NCBI GenBank assembly: GCA_013290035.1
Contig: JABCYT010000335.1
Coordinates: forward strand, 1 to 5,058
Length of the DNA: 5,058 bases
Source of the DNA: Alphaproteobacteria bacterium
GTDB taxonomy: Bacteria > Pseudomonadota > Alphaproteobacteria > Reyranellales > Reyranellaceae
Direction: 5' to 3'
Shown: positions 1 to 5,058 of the stretch, one piece after another
How the letters are laid out: each line of letters starts with the position of its first letter
Numbering within the stretch: the stretch's first letter is position 1
Program-made: the position numbers and the translations under genes
Notes under the pieces: model-generated
Databases searched by the model: none
Told to the model about the DNA's origin: nothing
The model's input: the letters and a program-made list of their open reading frames with translations, nothing else

Positions 1-838
1 CGACCAGCGCCACCACGCCAATCGTGAGAGGCGCGCCGACGAACGGCACGAAGGACGCCAACCCCATGACGATTCCCCACATGATGGCATTGGGAAAGCC
101 CAGCAAGGCCAGCGCCACGGCGGCAACCACGGCCACGCAGGCATAGATGACGGCCAGCGAAAACAGGTAGTGGCCGACGCGGTCGTTGATGTCGCGCATC
201 ATGCGCGCCAGCCGGGCGCGCGTGGCCCAGGTCAAGGGAATGCGCAGCATCTGGCGGCGATGGTCGTTGCGATGCGCCAGCAGCATGAAGGCCAGCACGC
301 CGGCATAGCCGATCTGGAGGATGACGATCGGCGTGGTGCTGGCAAGCTCGCCCAGCATCGACTTTTCGCGCACCACGACCTTCTCGGGCGGGGACGTGGC
401 GGGACCGGCCGGCGCTGCGGTGGCCGCCTGCTCGACCCTGTCCGACACCTGCTTGACGATGGCGAGCGAGGAGCGCAGCCCCTCGAGCTTGCGCTCGAGC
501 GTATAGGTCAAATACGGCGCCTGCGCGGCCCATGACGAAATCGAAGGAATGGCCACCGCCAGCAGGCCCGCCACGAGCAACGCCAGCAGCGAGACCGAGG
601 CTGCGGCGGCGGGCGTCGGCGGCACATGAACCCGCTCCAGCGTCTTGGCCACCGGCGTCAGCATCAATGCCAGCACGATCGCGGCGGCCGTGGGGATGAG
701 GAAGTCGCGCGCCAGATAGCCGACGACGCCCACGGCGCACACCGCGAGCACGATCAGCGGACGGCGAATTGCCGACCCGCGATGGACATGAACGACGGGG
801 AAACGCTCCGCGTCGGTGTCGTTCGTCGTCTCGGCCAC
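1..838 (-). CDS. AI-2E family transporter (PerM/TqsA/YdiK-like permease), C-terminus beyond window
   Basis: Polytopic inner-membrane protein of the AI-2E exporter/PerM family. Members have been linked to autoinducer-2 export or ion/solute antiport, and the substrate cannot be read from sequence. The visible 279 residues begin VAETTNDTDAERFPVVHVHR, then hydrophobic segments at about 27-62 (closely spaced pair), 78-100, 168-188, 224-246 and 248-270. The most family-like stretch is near the end: the RDINDRVGHYL region (215-225), then LGFPNAIMWGIVMGLASFVP (246-265) and FVGAP (266-270). This matches the usual conserved pattern of an R-I-Y-L helix followed by LPNxxxWGxxxGxxxFIPxxG. The start is GTG 838, chosen because GAGG lies 7 bases upstream. 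Further in-frame GTG codons (such as 865) exist but lack better support. Residues 100-165 form a soluble helical loop with an Ala/Pro-rich insert (139-153). The gene runs off the left edge, so perhaps 70 or more residues are missing. It is divergent from the kinase gene. The family call is firm; the transported compound is unknown. Confidence 0.9.
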   Translation of the reverse strand, partial: MAETTNDTDAERFPVVHVHRGSAIRRPLIVLAVCAVGVVGYLARDFLIPTAAAIVLALMLTPVAKTLERVHVPPTPAAAASVSLLALLVAGLLAVAIPSISSWAAQAPYLTYTLERKLEGLRSSLAIVKQVSDRVEQAATAAPAGPATSPPEKVVVREKSMLGELASTTPIVILQIGYAGVLAFMLLAHRNDHRRQMLRIPLTWATRARLARMMRDINDRVGHYLFSLAVIYACVAVVAAVALALLGFPNAIMWGIVMGLASFVPFVGAPLTIGVVALV

Positions 839-845
839 CCTGTAA

Positions 846-849
846 CCTC
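846..849 (-). promoter_or_regulatory. Ribosome binding site of the AI-2E family transporter gene
   Basis: On the minus strand GAGG ends 7 bases before GTG 838. It is the only good Shine-Dalgarno match near the plausible starts and decides for 838 over the upstream in-frame GTG codons. Confidence 0.55.
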
Positions 850-887
850 GTTGCCCCCAACACACCACAACGCAGGATCGGGTGTAT

Positions 888-907
888 GGTTCCGAATCTT
901 CGAAACC
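888..907. promoter_or_regulatory. Palindrome in the divergent intergenic region, candidate operator
   Basis: The 839-971 region lies between two genes transcribed away from each other. Within it, GGTTCCGAA (888-896) and TTCGAAACC (899-907) form an inverted repeat with 8 of 9 arm positions complementary and a 2-base centre. The loop is too small for a stable RNA hairpin, and dyads of this size between divergent genes are typical of sites for dimeric repressors such as TetR or GntR families. No regulator gene is in view and I found no convincing -35/-10 pair on either strand here, so operator function is inference. The site would lie inside the coding region if the kinase started at GTG 882, which favours the later start. 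Confidence 0.4.
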
Positions 908-971
908 GGATTCCTCTGTGCGGGCCGGACCGTTTGCCGAGCGCGCCACGCACCGCCTAGGCTCCTCGCAC

Positions 972-2039
972 ATGGCGACTTATGCTCACACCGTGCCCGT
1001 CATGGAGCGCCATCGTTTCGATGCCGCCTCCCTCGACCGCTACCTGCGCACTCATCTCGCAGGCTATCGAGGCGGGCTGGAGGTCAGGCAGTTCGATTCG
1101 GGCCATTCCAACCCGACCTTCTTCGTCGCCGCGGAGATGAGCGACGGCAAGCGCCGCGACTTCGTGCTGCGCAAGAAACCGCCGGGCAAGCTCGTCGCCT
1201 CGGCGCACCAGGTCGACCGCGAATTCCGCGTGATCTCGGCGCTGGCCCGGACCGACGTGCCGGTGGCGCGGGCCCATCTGCTCTGCACCGACGATTCGGT
1301 GATCGGCCAGATGTTCTATCTCATGGACGCCGTGGAGGGGCGCATCCTGATCGACGCCGCGATGCCCGGGCAGACGCCTGCGGAGCGCGCGGCGATTTTC
1401 GATTCGATGAACGACGTTTTGGCGCGCCTGCACAAGGTCGATCCGGCGACGGTCGGCCTCGGCGACTACGGCCGCAGCGGCCAATACATCGCCCGCCAGG
1501 TGGCGCGCTGGAGCAAGCAATATGCCGAGCTCAAGACCGAGGACATCCCGGCGATGGACAGACTGTGCGCCTGGCTGCCGGCGCACATTCCGGCCCCCGA
1601 TCCGGAGCCGGGCGATCCCACCACCATCGTGCACGGCGATTATCGGTTGGGGAATCTGATCGTTCATCCCAGCGAGCCGCGCATCGTGGCGGTGCTCGAC
1701 TGGGAGCTCTCGACCCTCGGCCATCCGCTTTGCGACATCGCCTACAATTGCCTGGGCTACCATCTCACCGAGCCGCCGCATGGCTTCGCCAGGGTCGACT
1801 TCAAGAAGCTCGGCCTGCCGACCGAGAGCGAATACGTCGCCGCCTATTGCCGGAGGGTCGGGCGCGCCGCCATCGCGAACTGGAACTACTACCTCGCCTT
1901 CTCGCTGTTCCGACTGGCCGCCATCGCCCAGGGCGTCTATCGCCGCGGCCTGCAGGGCAATTCGTCCAATCCTGAATCGATAAAAATGAGCAAGTCGGCG
2001 CGCGAACGCGCCGAACTCGCCTGGAGTCTCGTCTCCTAG
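972..2039 (+). CDS. Phosphotransferase family protein, APH fold, ACAD10/11 N-terminal-like kinase (possible 4-hydroxyacyl-CoA kinase)
   Basis: A predicted cytoplasmic kinase of 355 residues, the usual length for stand-alone members. It has the aminoglycoside phosphotransferase/choline-kinase fold. SGHSNPTFFV (43-52) is the nucleotide-loop strand pair, and FVLRKK (64-69) carries the basic ATP-binding position. HGDYRLGN (221-228) is the catalytic loop with Asp223 as base and Asn228 as metal ligand. VLDWE (241-245) supplies the metal-binding Asp243. RQVARWSKQY (175-184) and the C-terminal FRLAAIAQGVYRRGLQGNSS (313-332) are hallmarks of the ACAD10/11 N-terminal subgroup rather than of antibiotic-resistance enzymes. 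Characterised relatives (LvaA, ACAD10/11) phosphorylate the 4-hydroxyl of 4-hydroxyacyl-CoAs; applying this here is inference. All catalytic residues are present. ATG 972 is chosen for family length, although no clear Shine-Dalgarno precedes it. ATG 1002 is an alternative, while GTG 882 would add a tail with no resemblance to the family. The hydrolase gene follows after 61 bases. Confidence 0.9.
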   Translation: MATYAHTVPVMERHRFDAASLDRYLRTHLAGYRGGLEVRQFDSGHSNPTFFVAAEMSDGKRRDFVLRKKPPGKLVASAHQVDREFRVISALARTDVPVARAHLLCTDDSVIGQMFYLMDAVEGRILIDAAMPGQTPAERAAIFDSMNDVLARLHKVDPATVGLGDYGRSGQYIARQVARWSKQYAELKTEDIPAMDRLCAWLPAHIPAPDPEPGDPTTIVHGDYRLGNLIVHPSEPRIVAVLDWELSTLGHPLCDIAYNCLGYHLTEPPHGFARVDFKKLGLPTESEYVAAYCRRVGRAAIANWNYYLAFSLFRLAAIAQGVYRRGLQGNSSNPESIKMSKSARERAELAWSLVS

Positions 2040-2086
2040 CAACCAACCCATGATGGGCTGTGAGCCGCCGCAGTGACGGGAACGAA

Positions 2087-2092
2087 AAGGAG
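2087..2092 (+). promoter_or_regulatory. Ribosome binding site of the alpha/beta hydrolase gene
   Basis: AAGGAG, 8 bases before ATG 2101, is the strongest Shine-Dalgarno in the window. It fixes this start and suggests the hydrolase is translated independently of the kinase 61 bases upstream. I see no terminator between the two genes; CCCAT-G-ATGGG at 2047-2057 has a 1-base centre and no T-run. Confidence 0.8.
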
Positions 2093-2100
2093 TTGTTGCG

Positions 2101-2850
2101 ATGCCCATGCTGAAGCGTCCCGATGCCGAGATCTACTACGAGATCCATGGCGCGGGCTTTCCCATCCTGCTCTATGCGCCGGGCGGTCTCGGCTCGCGGG
2201 TCGAGATGTGGGGTGGCGCGTCACCCAACTATCCCAACGGGTTTCCATGGATGGATCCGCGCATCGCACTTGCCGACAAATACACAGTCATCGCCATGGA
2301 CCAGCGCAATGCCGGCAAGTCGGTGGCGGACGTCAAGCCGGACCATGGCTGGCACACCTTCGCCGCCGACCATCTGGCGCTGATCGACCATCTCGGCTTC
2401 AAGAAGTTCCATGTCATGGGCGGCTGCATCGGCGGCAGCTACTGCTTCGAGGCGATCGAGCAGGCGCCCGATCGCGTCGCCGCGGCGGTACTGCAGAACC
2501 CGATCGGCCTGTGGGAGAACCGCGACAGCTGGGACGCCGCCGTGAAGGGCTATGGCGAGACGGTGCGGGCGCGCGATCCCTCGATCCCGCAATCGACCAT
2601 CGACTCCTTCGGCAAGAACATGTTCGGCACCGATTTCGTGTTCTCCGTCACCCGCGACTTCGTGAAAGCCTGCCGCACGCCGCTCTTCCTGCAGCCCGGC
2701 TCCGACAAGCCGCATCCGGCCCATACCAGCGAAGAGATCGCGGCCCTCGCGCCCAACATCGAAGTGCAGAAAGACTGGAAGGGGCCGACATTCCAGCAAG
2801 AGTCGATCAAGCGCGTGCACGCCTTCCTCGCCAAAAACACGCCAAAGTAA
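2101..2850 (+). CDS. Alpha/beta hydrolase with a cysteine nucleophile elbow
   Basis: A single-domain alpha/beta-fold hydrolase of 249 residues with no signal peptide, so probably cytoplasmic. Landmarks in order: YYEIHGAGFPILLYAPGGLG (12-31) gives strands 2-3 and the oxyanion-hole loop, and MDQRNAGKS (66-74) matches the family's DxRGxGxS turn. MGGCIGGSY (106-114) is the nucleophile elbow, in the form G-G-C-I-G with Cys109 where Ser is usual. TPLFLQPGSDKPHP (193-206) carries the likely acid Asp202. The usual C-terminal catalytic His is not obvious: the expected GH-like position reads DWKGPTFQQ (225-233), leaving His205, His208 or His240 as alternatives. A Cys nucleophile is known in dienelactone hydrolase, but the rest of the protein does not look like that family. 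The substrate is unknown; an ester, thioester or lactone is possible. It lies between the kinase and a secreted-protein gene that starts 3 bases after its stop, so it is probably co-transcribed with them. Confidence 0.88.
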   Translation: MPMLKRPDAEIYYEIHGAGFPILLYAPGGLGSRVEMWGGASPNYPNGFPWMDPRIALADKYTVIAMDQRNAGKSVADVKPDHGWHTFAADHLALIDHLGFKKFHVMGGCIGGSYCFEAIEQAPDRVAAAVLQNPIGLWENRDSWDAAVKGYGETVRARDPSIPQSTIDSFGKNMFGTDFVFSVTRDFVKACRTPLFLQPGSDKPHPAHTSEEIAALAPNIEVQKDWKGPTFQQESIKRVHAFLAKNTPK

Positions 2851-2853
2851 CCC

Positions 2854-3210
2854 ATGCGCTATCTCGCGCTCGCAGCGATCCTCGCCGTAACGCTCGCCCT
2901 GCAAGCCCACGCACAGGAAACCTGGGTCGCCGTGGCGACCGACGGCCGGCGGAACTTCGGCTATGCCGTCGGCATGGCGACGCGGGCGGCGGCCGAGCAG
3001 ACGTCGCTCGGCGAATGCGTGGGCGAGTGCGTCATCAGGCTCGCCGCCTTGGCTCGCTGCGTCGCCTACGCCCGCAGCGATCCGGGCAACGCCTCAGGGT
3101 ACGCTGCAGGCGCCACGCTGGAGGCGGTGCGGCAAGCCGCCTGGGAGGACTGCAACCGTCGCGTCCCTTCCAATTCCTGCGTCATCCTCGCCTCACGGTG
3201 CTTCGAGTAA
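2854..3210 (+). CDS. Small secreted cysteine-rich protein, DUF4189-like
   Basis: A protein of 118 residues with a clear Sec signal peptide: MRYLALAAILAVTLALQAHA, cleavage predicted after AHA at residue 20. The mature part of about 98 residues has six cysteines (55, 59, 69, 100, 109, 116), probably disulfide-bonded in the periplasm. It resembles DUF4189, whose members share an early Trp, a G-Y/W-x-x-G strand, an A-x-x-A-A helix and paired cysteines. The domain appears twice: GYAVGMATRAAAEQ (36-49) with C55/C59/C69, and GYAAGATLEAVRQ (83-95) with C100/C109/C116. Function is unknown. The ATG lies 3 bases after the hydrolase stop and has no good Shine-Dalgarno of its own, so translation may be coupled to the hydrolase. 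The DUF4189 assignment is from memory of the pattern and is less certain than the signal peptide and the internal duplication. Confidence 0.78.
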   Translation: MRYLALAAILAVTLALQAHAQETWVAVATDGRRNFGYAVGMATRAAAEQTSLGECVGECVIRLAALARCVAYARSDPGNASGYAAGATLEAVRQAAWEDCNRRVPSNSCVILASRCFE

Positions 3211-3213
3211 CGA

Positions 3214-3241
3214 TCGAGCACGTCGCTGCGCCCGTGATAGT
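3214..3241 (+). promoter_or_regulatory. Weak candidate sigma70-type promoter for the two-helix envelope protein gene
   Basis: TCGAGC (3214-3219) and GATAGT (3236-3241), 16 bases apart, match the -35 and -10 consensus at 3 and 4 of 6 positions. Transcription would start near 3248 and leave a leader of about 18 bases holding the AGGAG at 3255-3259. The match is weak, and read-through from upstream is equally possible because no terminator is visible after 3210. Confidence 0.22.
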
Positions 3242-3254
3242 CTGGGCGCCAACC

Positions 3255-3259
3255 AGGAG
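3255..3259 (+). promoter_or_regulatory. Ribosome binding site deciding the GTG 3266 start
   Basis: AGGAG lies 6 bases before GTG 3266. The reading frame stays open back to ATG 2963, but that extension overlaps the secreted-protein gene in another frame and is not plausible protein. The Shine-Dalgarno and the immediate hydrophobic N-terminus fix the start here. Confidence 0.7.
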
Positions 3260-3265
3260 CGTCGC

Positions 3266-4078
3266 GTGGAAAATCTCGGCGTCATCATCGGCCTCGCCGT
3301 GGCGGTGGCCGTGGCCATCTTCTTCGGAATCCGCCGCGCGGCGCAAATCCAGCGCCTGCAGGCCGCCGCCATCGGGCTGGTCGTGACGGGGATTGTCGCG
3401 GCGTTGGCAATGTACGCTCTCAAGGCCGTGCAGGGCGGCGGCGGCGACTCGGCGGCTGTCGACGACGCCATGGCGAGCGTGCACGCGCTGCCGATGGTCG
3501 GCGTGGTGCTCGACGACGCGCCGGGCGCGCAGGACCGCCTGCGCGAGGCCCTCCGCGAGGAGATCCGGCAGCCCACGACGCAAGGTCCGTCGCGGCCGCT
3601 CAAGCTCATGAGCGAGCTGCGCGTCGCCTACATCGTGCCGGCGCTCAAGGCGACCGACGAGGCGAGCGCCGCCGCGGCGATCGATGCGCGCGCCGCCCTG
3701 CTGAAGGCTCTCAAGGACACCGACCTCGTCGTCTGCAAGGAATTCGCCGTCACCGGCATCCAGCGCAGCGACAAGCTCGACGCGACGAGCCAGAAATTGA
3801 TGAGCGACCTGTTGGCCGCACTCGAGAAGGCCTATCGCAGCGGCCGCGCCGCAAAAGCCGCCGGTACGCCTGCTCCCGCCGTCGCCAGCAACGCCGAGGC
3901 GCGCACGCTGCTGAGCGAAGCCGGCCTCCAGCCCGCCGACTTGGACAAGCTCTCGCGCCTTGCCCGGCTGCCCAACGAGGCGGCCTGCGACCTGGCGCTG
4001 AAGGTCAACGACGCGCCGCAGAAGCTGCCGCCCGACAAGCGCGGCGCGCTGATGCGCTATCTGCTCACGGTGCAGTAG
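3266..4078 (+). CDS. Unrecognised envelope protein with two N-terminal membrane helices
   Basis: I do not recognise a family for this 270-residue protein. Two hydrophobic segments open it: about residues 5-21 (VIIGLAVAVAVAIFFG core) and 33-52 (AAAIGLVVTGIVAALAMYAL). They are joined by the basic loop IRRAAQIQR (22-30). By the positive-inside rule the loop is cytoplasmic, which puts the N-terminus and the large C-terminal domain outside the membrane. After a GGGGDS turn (57-62), residues 63-190 are a mostly helical region containing PMVGVVLDDAPG (76-87), an acidic/basic helix (90-101), and VVCKEFAVTGI (155-165). An Ala/Pro-rich linker (195-210) leads to a final helical part (211-270) with LPNEAACDLALKV (235-247) and PPDKRGALMRYLL (255-267). 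Two cysteines (157, 241) could pair if the domain is periplasmic. The GTG start has a good AGGAG. It lies 55 bases after the secreted-protein gene and 146 bases before the lactate permease. Coding status is supported by the Shine-Dalgarno and the membrane segments; function is unknown. Confidence 0.75.
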   Translation: MENLGVIIGLAVAVAVAIFFGIRRAAQIQRLQAAAIGLVVTGIVAALAMYALKAVQGGGGDSAAVDDAMASVHALPMVGVVLDDAPGAQDRLREALREEIRQPTTQGPSRPLKLMSELRVAYIVPALKATDEASAAAAIDARAALLKALKDTDLVVCKEFAVTGIQRSDKLDATSQKLMSDLLAALEKAYRSGRAAKAAGTPAPAVASNAEARTLLSEAGLQPADLDKLSRLARLPNEAACDLALKVNDAPQKLPPDKRGALMRYLLTVQ

Positions 4079-4161
4079 GGCGCTCCCGAAGTCAGGAAAG
4101 GCAAGCCGCCGCCGCAACAGACCGGTTGTGCACAGCGGATTTGCACCGAACACGCGAATTT

Positions 4162-4195
4162 CAATTGCCCAGTTCCATGCGCGAGTGCCCAATTG
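4162..4195. repeat. Paired CAATTG/TGCCCA repeats upstream of the lactate permease gene
   Basis: The 4079-4224 intergenic region has no gene. CAATTG occurs at 4162-4167 and 4190-4195, and TGCCCA is repeated directly at 4166-4171 and 4186-4191, exactly 20 bases apart (about two helical turns). A perfect 8-bp palindrome, TGTGCACA, lies at 4127-4134. Such spacing suits a transcription-factor site controlling the permease, but the elements are short and chance is possible. I could not place a convincing sigma70 or sigma54 promoter in this region. Confidence 0.3.
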
Positions 4196-4215
4196 CGGCA
4201 ACGAAAGTCTGGGGG

Positions 4216-4219
4216 GGAG
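4216..4219 (+). promoter_or_regulatory. Ribosome binding site of the lactate permease gene
   Basis: GGAG lies 5 bases before ATG 4225, at the end of a run of seven G (4211-4217). It agrees with the conserved family N-terminus beginning at this ATG. Confidence 0.65.
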
Positions 4220-4224
4220 AAACC

Positions 4225-5058
4225 ATGTGGAACCAGGTCTACGACCCGCTCGCCAATGAATTGCTGTCGACCCTGATCGCGGCGATTCCCGTCGTCGTGC
4301 TGCTGGTGCTGATCGCGTCGGGCAAGGTGGCGGCGCATGTCGCCGCCATCATCGCGCTGGGCGCCGCCATCGTCATCGCGATCTGGGGCTTCACCATGCC
4401 GACCGGCCTGGCGCTGCGGGCCTCGGTGCTCGGCCTGGTGACCGGCTTCTTCCCGATCGGCTGGATCGTGCTCAACGTGATCTTTCTCTATCGCCTGTGC
4501 GTGGAGAATGGCAGCTTCGAGCTGCTGCAGCGCACGGTCGGCGGCGTCTCGCCCGATCGGCGCATTCAGCTCCTGCTGATCGCCTTTTGCTTCGGCGCCT
4601 TCTTCGAGGGCGCCTCGGGCTTCGGCACGCCGGTCGCCGTGACCGGCGCCATGCTGATGGGGCTGGGCTTCTCGCCGCTCGCCGCCGCCGGCCTCTCGCT
4701 GATCGCCAACACCGCACCGGTGGCCTACGGTGCGCTCGGCACGCCGATTCAGGGCCTCGCCTCGGTGACCGGCCTCGATCCTTTCCTGCTGGGCGCCATG
4801 GTCGGCCGCCAGCTGCCGTTCTTCTCGCTGATCGTGCCGTTCTGGCTGATCTGGACCTTCGCCGGCTTCAAGGGGATGAAGGAGATCTGGCCCGCCATCC
4901 TGGTCACCGGCGTGTCCTTCGCCGTGCCGCAATTCCTGATCTCCAATTTCGTCAATCCCTGGATCGTCGATATCGGCGCCTCGCTGGTGTCGATGGCCTG
5001 CCTGATCGGCTTCCTCAAGATCTGGCAGCCGGAGACGCTGTGGCTGTCGCCGGCGCTG
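4225..5058 (+). CDS. lldP: L-lactate permease, LldP/LctP family, N-terminal half
   Basis: A proton-coupled uptake carrier of the inner membrane for L-lactate; characterised members also take D-lactate and glycolate. The 278 visible residues are about half of the usual 530-560. They align along their length with my memory of E. coli LldP: MWNQVYDPLANELLSTLIAA (1-20) matches its WQQNYDP start. FCFGAFFEGASGFGTPVAVT (121-140), LSLIANTAPVAYGALGTPI (157-175), VTGLDPFLLGAMVGRQLPF (181-199) and LKIWQP (264-269) are the most conserved blocks. Several membrane helices are evident, for example about 12-31, 36-55, 70-90, 113-143 and 198-213. The reading frame is intact to the window edge. The gene follows the two-helix envelope protein after 146 bases and probably has its own promoter. 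Lactate dehydrogenase or regulator genes, often adjacent, would lie beyond the window. The family is secure; the exact substrate is inferred. Confidence 0.95.
   Translation, partial: MWNQVYDPLANELLSTLIAAIPVVVLLVLIASGKVAAHVAAIIALGAAIVIAIWGFTMPTGLALRASVLGLVTGFFPIGWIVLNVIFLYRLCVENGSFELLQRTVGGVSPDRRIQLLLIAFCFGAFFEGASGFGTPVAVTGAMLMGLGFSPLAAAGLSLIANTAPVAYGALGTPIQGLASVTGLDPFLLGAMVGRQLPFFSLIVPFWLIWTFAGFKGMKEIWPAILVTGVSFAVPQFLISNFVNPWIVDIGASLVSMACLIGFLKIWQPETLWLSPAL

Noticed and set aside
882..971. N-terminal extension of the kinase from GTG 882
   Set aside because: AGGA lies only 4 bases upstream of this GTG, the added 30 residues resemble nothing in the family, and the extension would run across the intergenic palindrome.
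626..1975. Long plus-strand open frame overlapping the transporter and kinase genes
   Set aside because: Its translation is Arg/Pro/His-rich without motifs and it crosses two well-supported genes on opposite strands.
972..2039. Aminoglycoside resistance kinase
   Set aside because: The catalytic motifs are shared by the whole fold, but the RQVARW and FRLAAIAQGVYRR blocks point to the ACAD10/11 N-terminal subgroup and there is no mobile or resistance context.
2047..2057. CCCAT-G-ATGGG dyad as a terminator after the kinase gene
   Set aside because: The arms are 5 bp with a 1-base centre and no T-run follows, so it cannot form an intrinsic terminator.
957..2108. Long open frame on the minus strand opposite the kinase gene
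   Set aside because: It is antisense to a gene with intact kinase motifs, and its translation is rich in Arg, His and Ala with no recognisable domain, as expected for a GC-rich shadow.
2073..3386. Open frame of 437 codons across the hydrolase and secreted-protein genes
   Set aside because: It is a shifted frame of two genes with clear domains and shows only low-complexity Arg-rich sequence.
3182..4201. Minus-strand open frame opposite the two-helix envelope protein gene
   Set aside because: The plus-strand frame has a good ribosome site and membrane helices, while the antisense product is Arg/Leu/Ala-rich without recognisable features.
4211..4217. Run of seven G before the permease start as a phase-variation tract
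   Set aside because: It is short, lies in the ribosome-binding region rather than in coding sequence, and is unremarkable in GC-rich DNA.
4057..4932. Minus-strand open frame opposite the lactate permease gene
   Set aside because: The product is extremely rich in Asp, Glu, Gln, His and Arg, the mirror of hydrophobic membrane codons, and the permease identity is secure.

Overview
This is a GC-rich window (roughly two thirds G+C by eye) from a bacterial chromosome. Gene families, codon use and frequent GTG starts fit an alphaproteobacterium, probably Hyphomicrobiales/Rhodospirillales-like. That placement is inference from composition and style, not from a marker gene. There are six protein genes, two of them cut by the window edges, and no RNA genes, mobile elements, CRISPR arrays or clear terminators.

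Layout. Positions 1-838 (minus strand) hold the N-terminal three quarters or so of an AI-2E/PerM-family membrane transporter, started from a GTG. A 133-bp divergent intergenic region (839-971) follows and contains a 20-bp near-perfect palindrome that looks like an operator. The plus strand then carries a possible operon. First is an aminoglycoside-phosphotransferase-fold kinase of the ACAD10/11 N-terminal type (972-2039). Next is an alpha/beta hydrolase whose nucleophile elbow carries Cys instead of Ser (2101-2850). Only 3 bases later comes a small secreted, six-cysteine DUF4189-like protein (2854-3210). Last is an unrecognised envelope protein with two N-terminal membrane helices (3266-4078, GTG start). 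After a 146-bp gap with short repeats, the first half of an LldP/LctP-type lactate permease begins (4225 to the window end).

How the genes may work together. Relatives of the kinase (LvaA of Pseudomonas putida and the N-terminal domain of ACAD10/11) phosphorylate 4-hydroxyacyl-CoAs so that they can enter beta-oxidation. Its hydrolase neighbour and the lactate permease are also compatible with small organic-acid catabolism, but nothing here proves one pathway, and no acyl-CoA dehydrogenase partner is visible. The two small genes between hydrolase and permease are predicted envelope proteins and may be unrelated passengers. No clearly new multi-gene system is evident. The most interesting items are the odd catalytic set of the hydrolase, the stand-alone kinase, the divergent palindrome and the unrecognised two-helix envelope protein.
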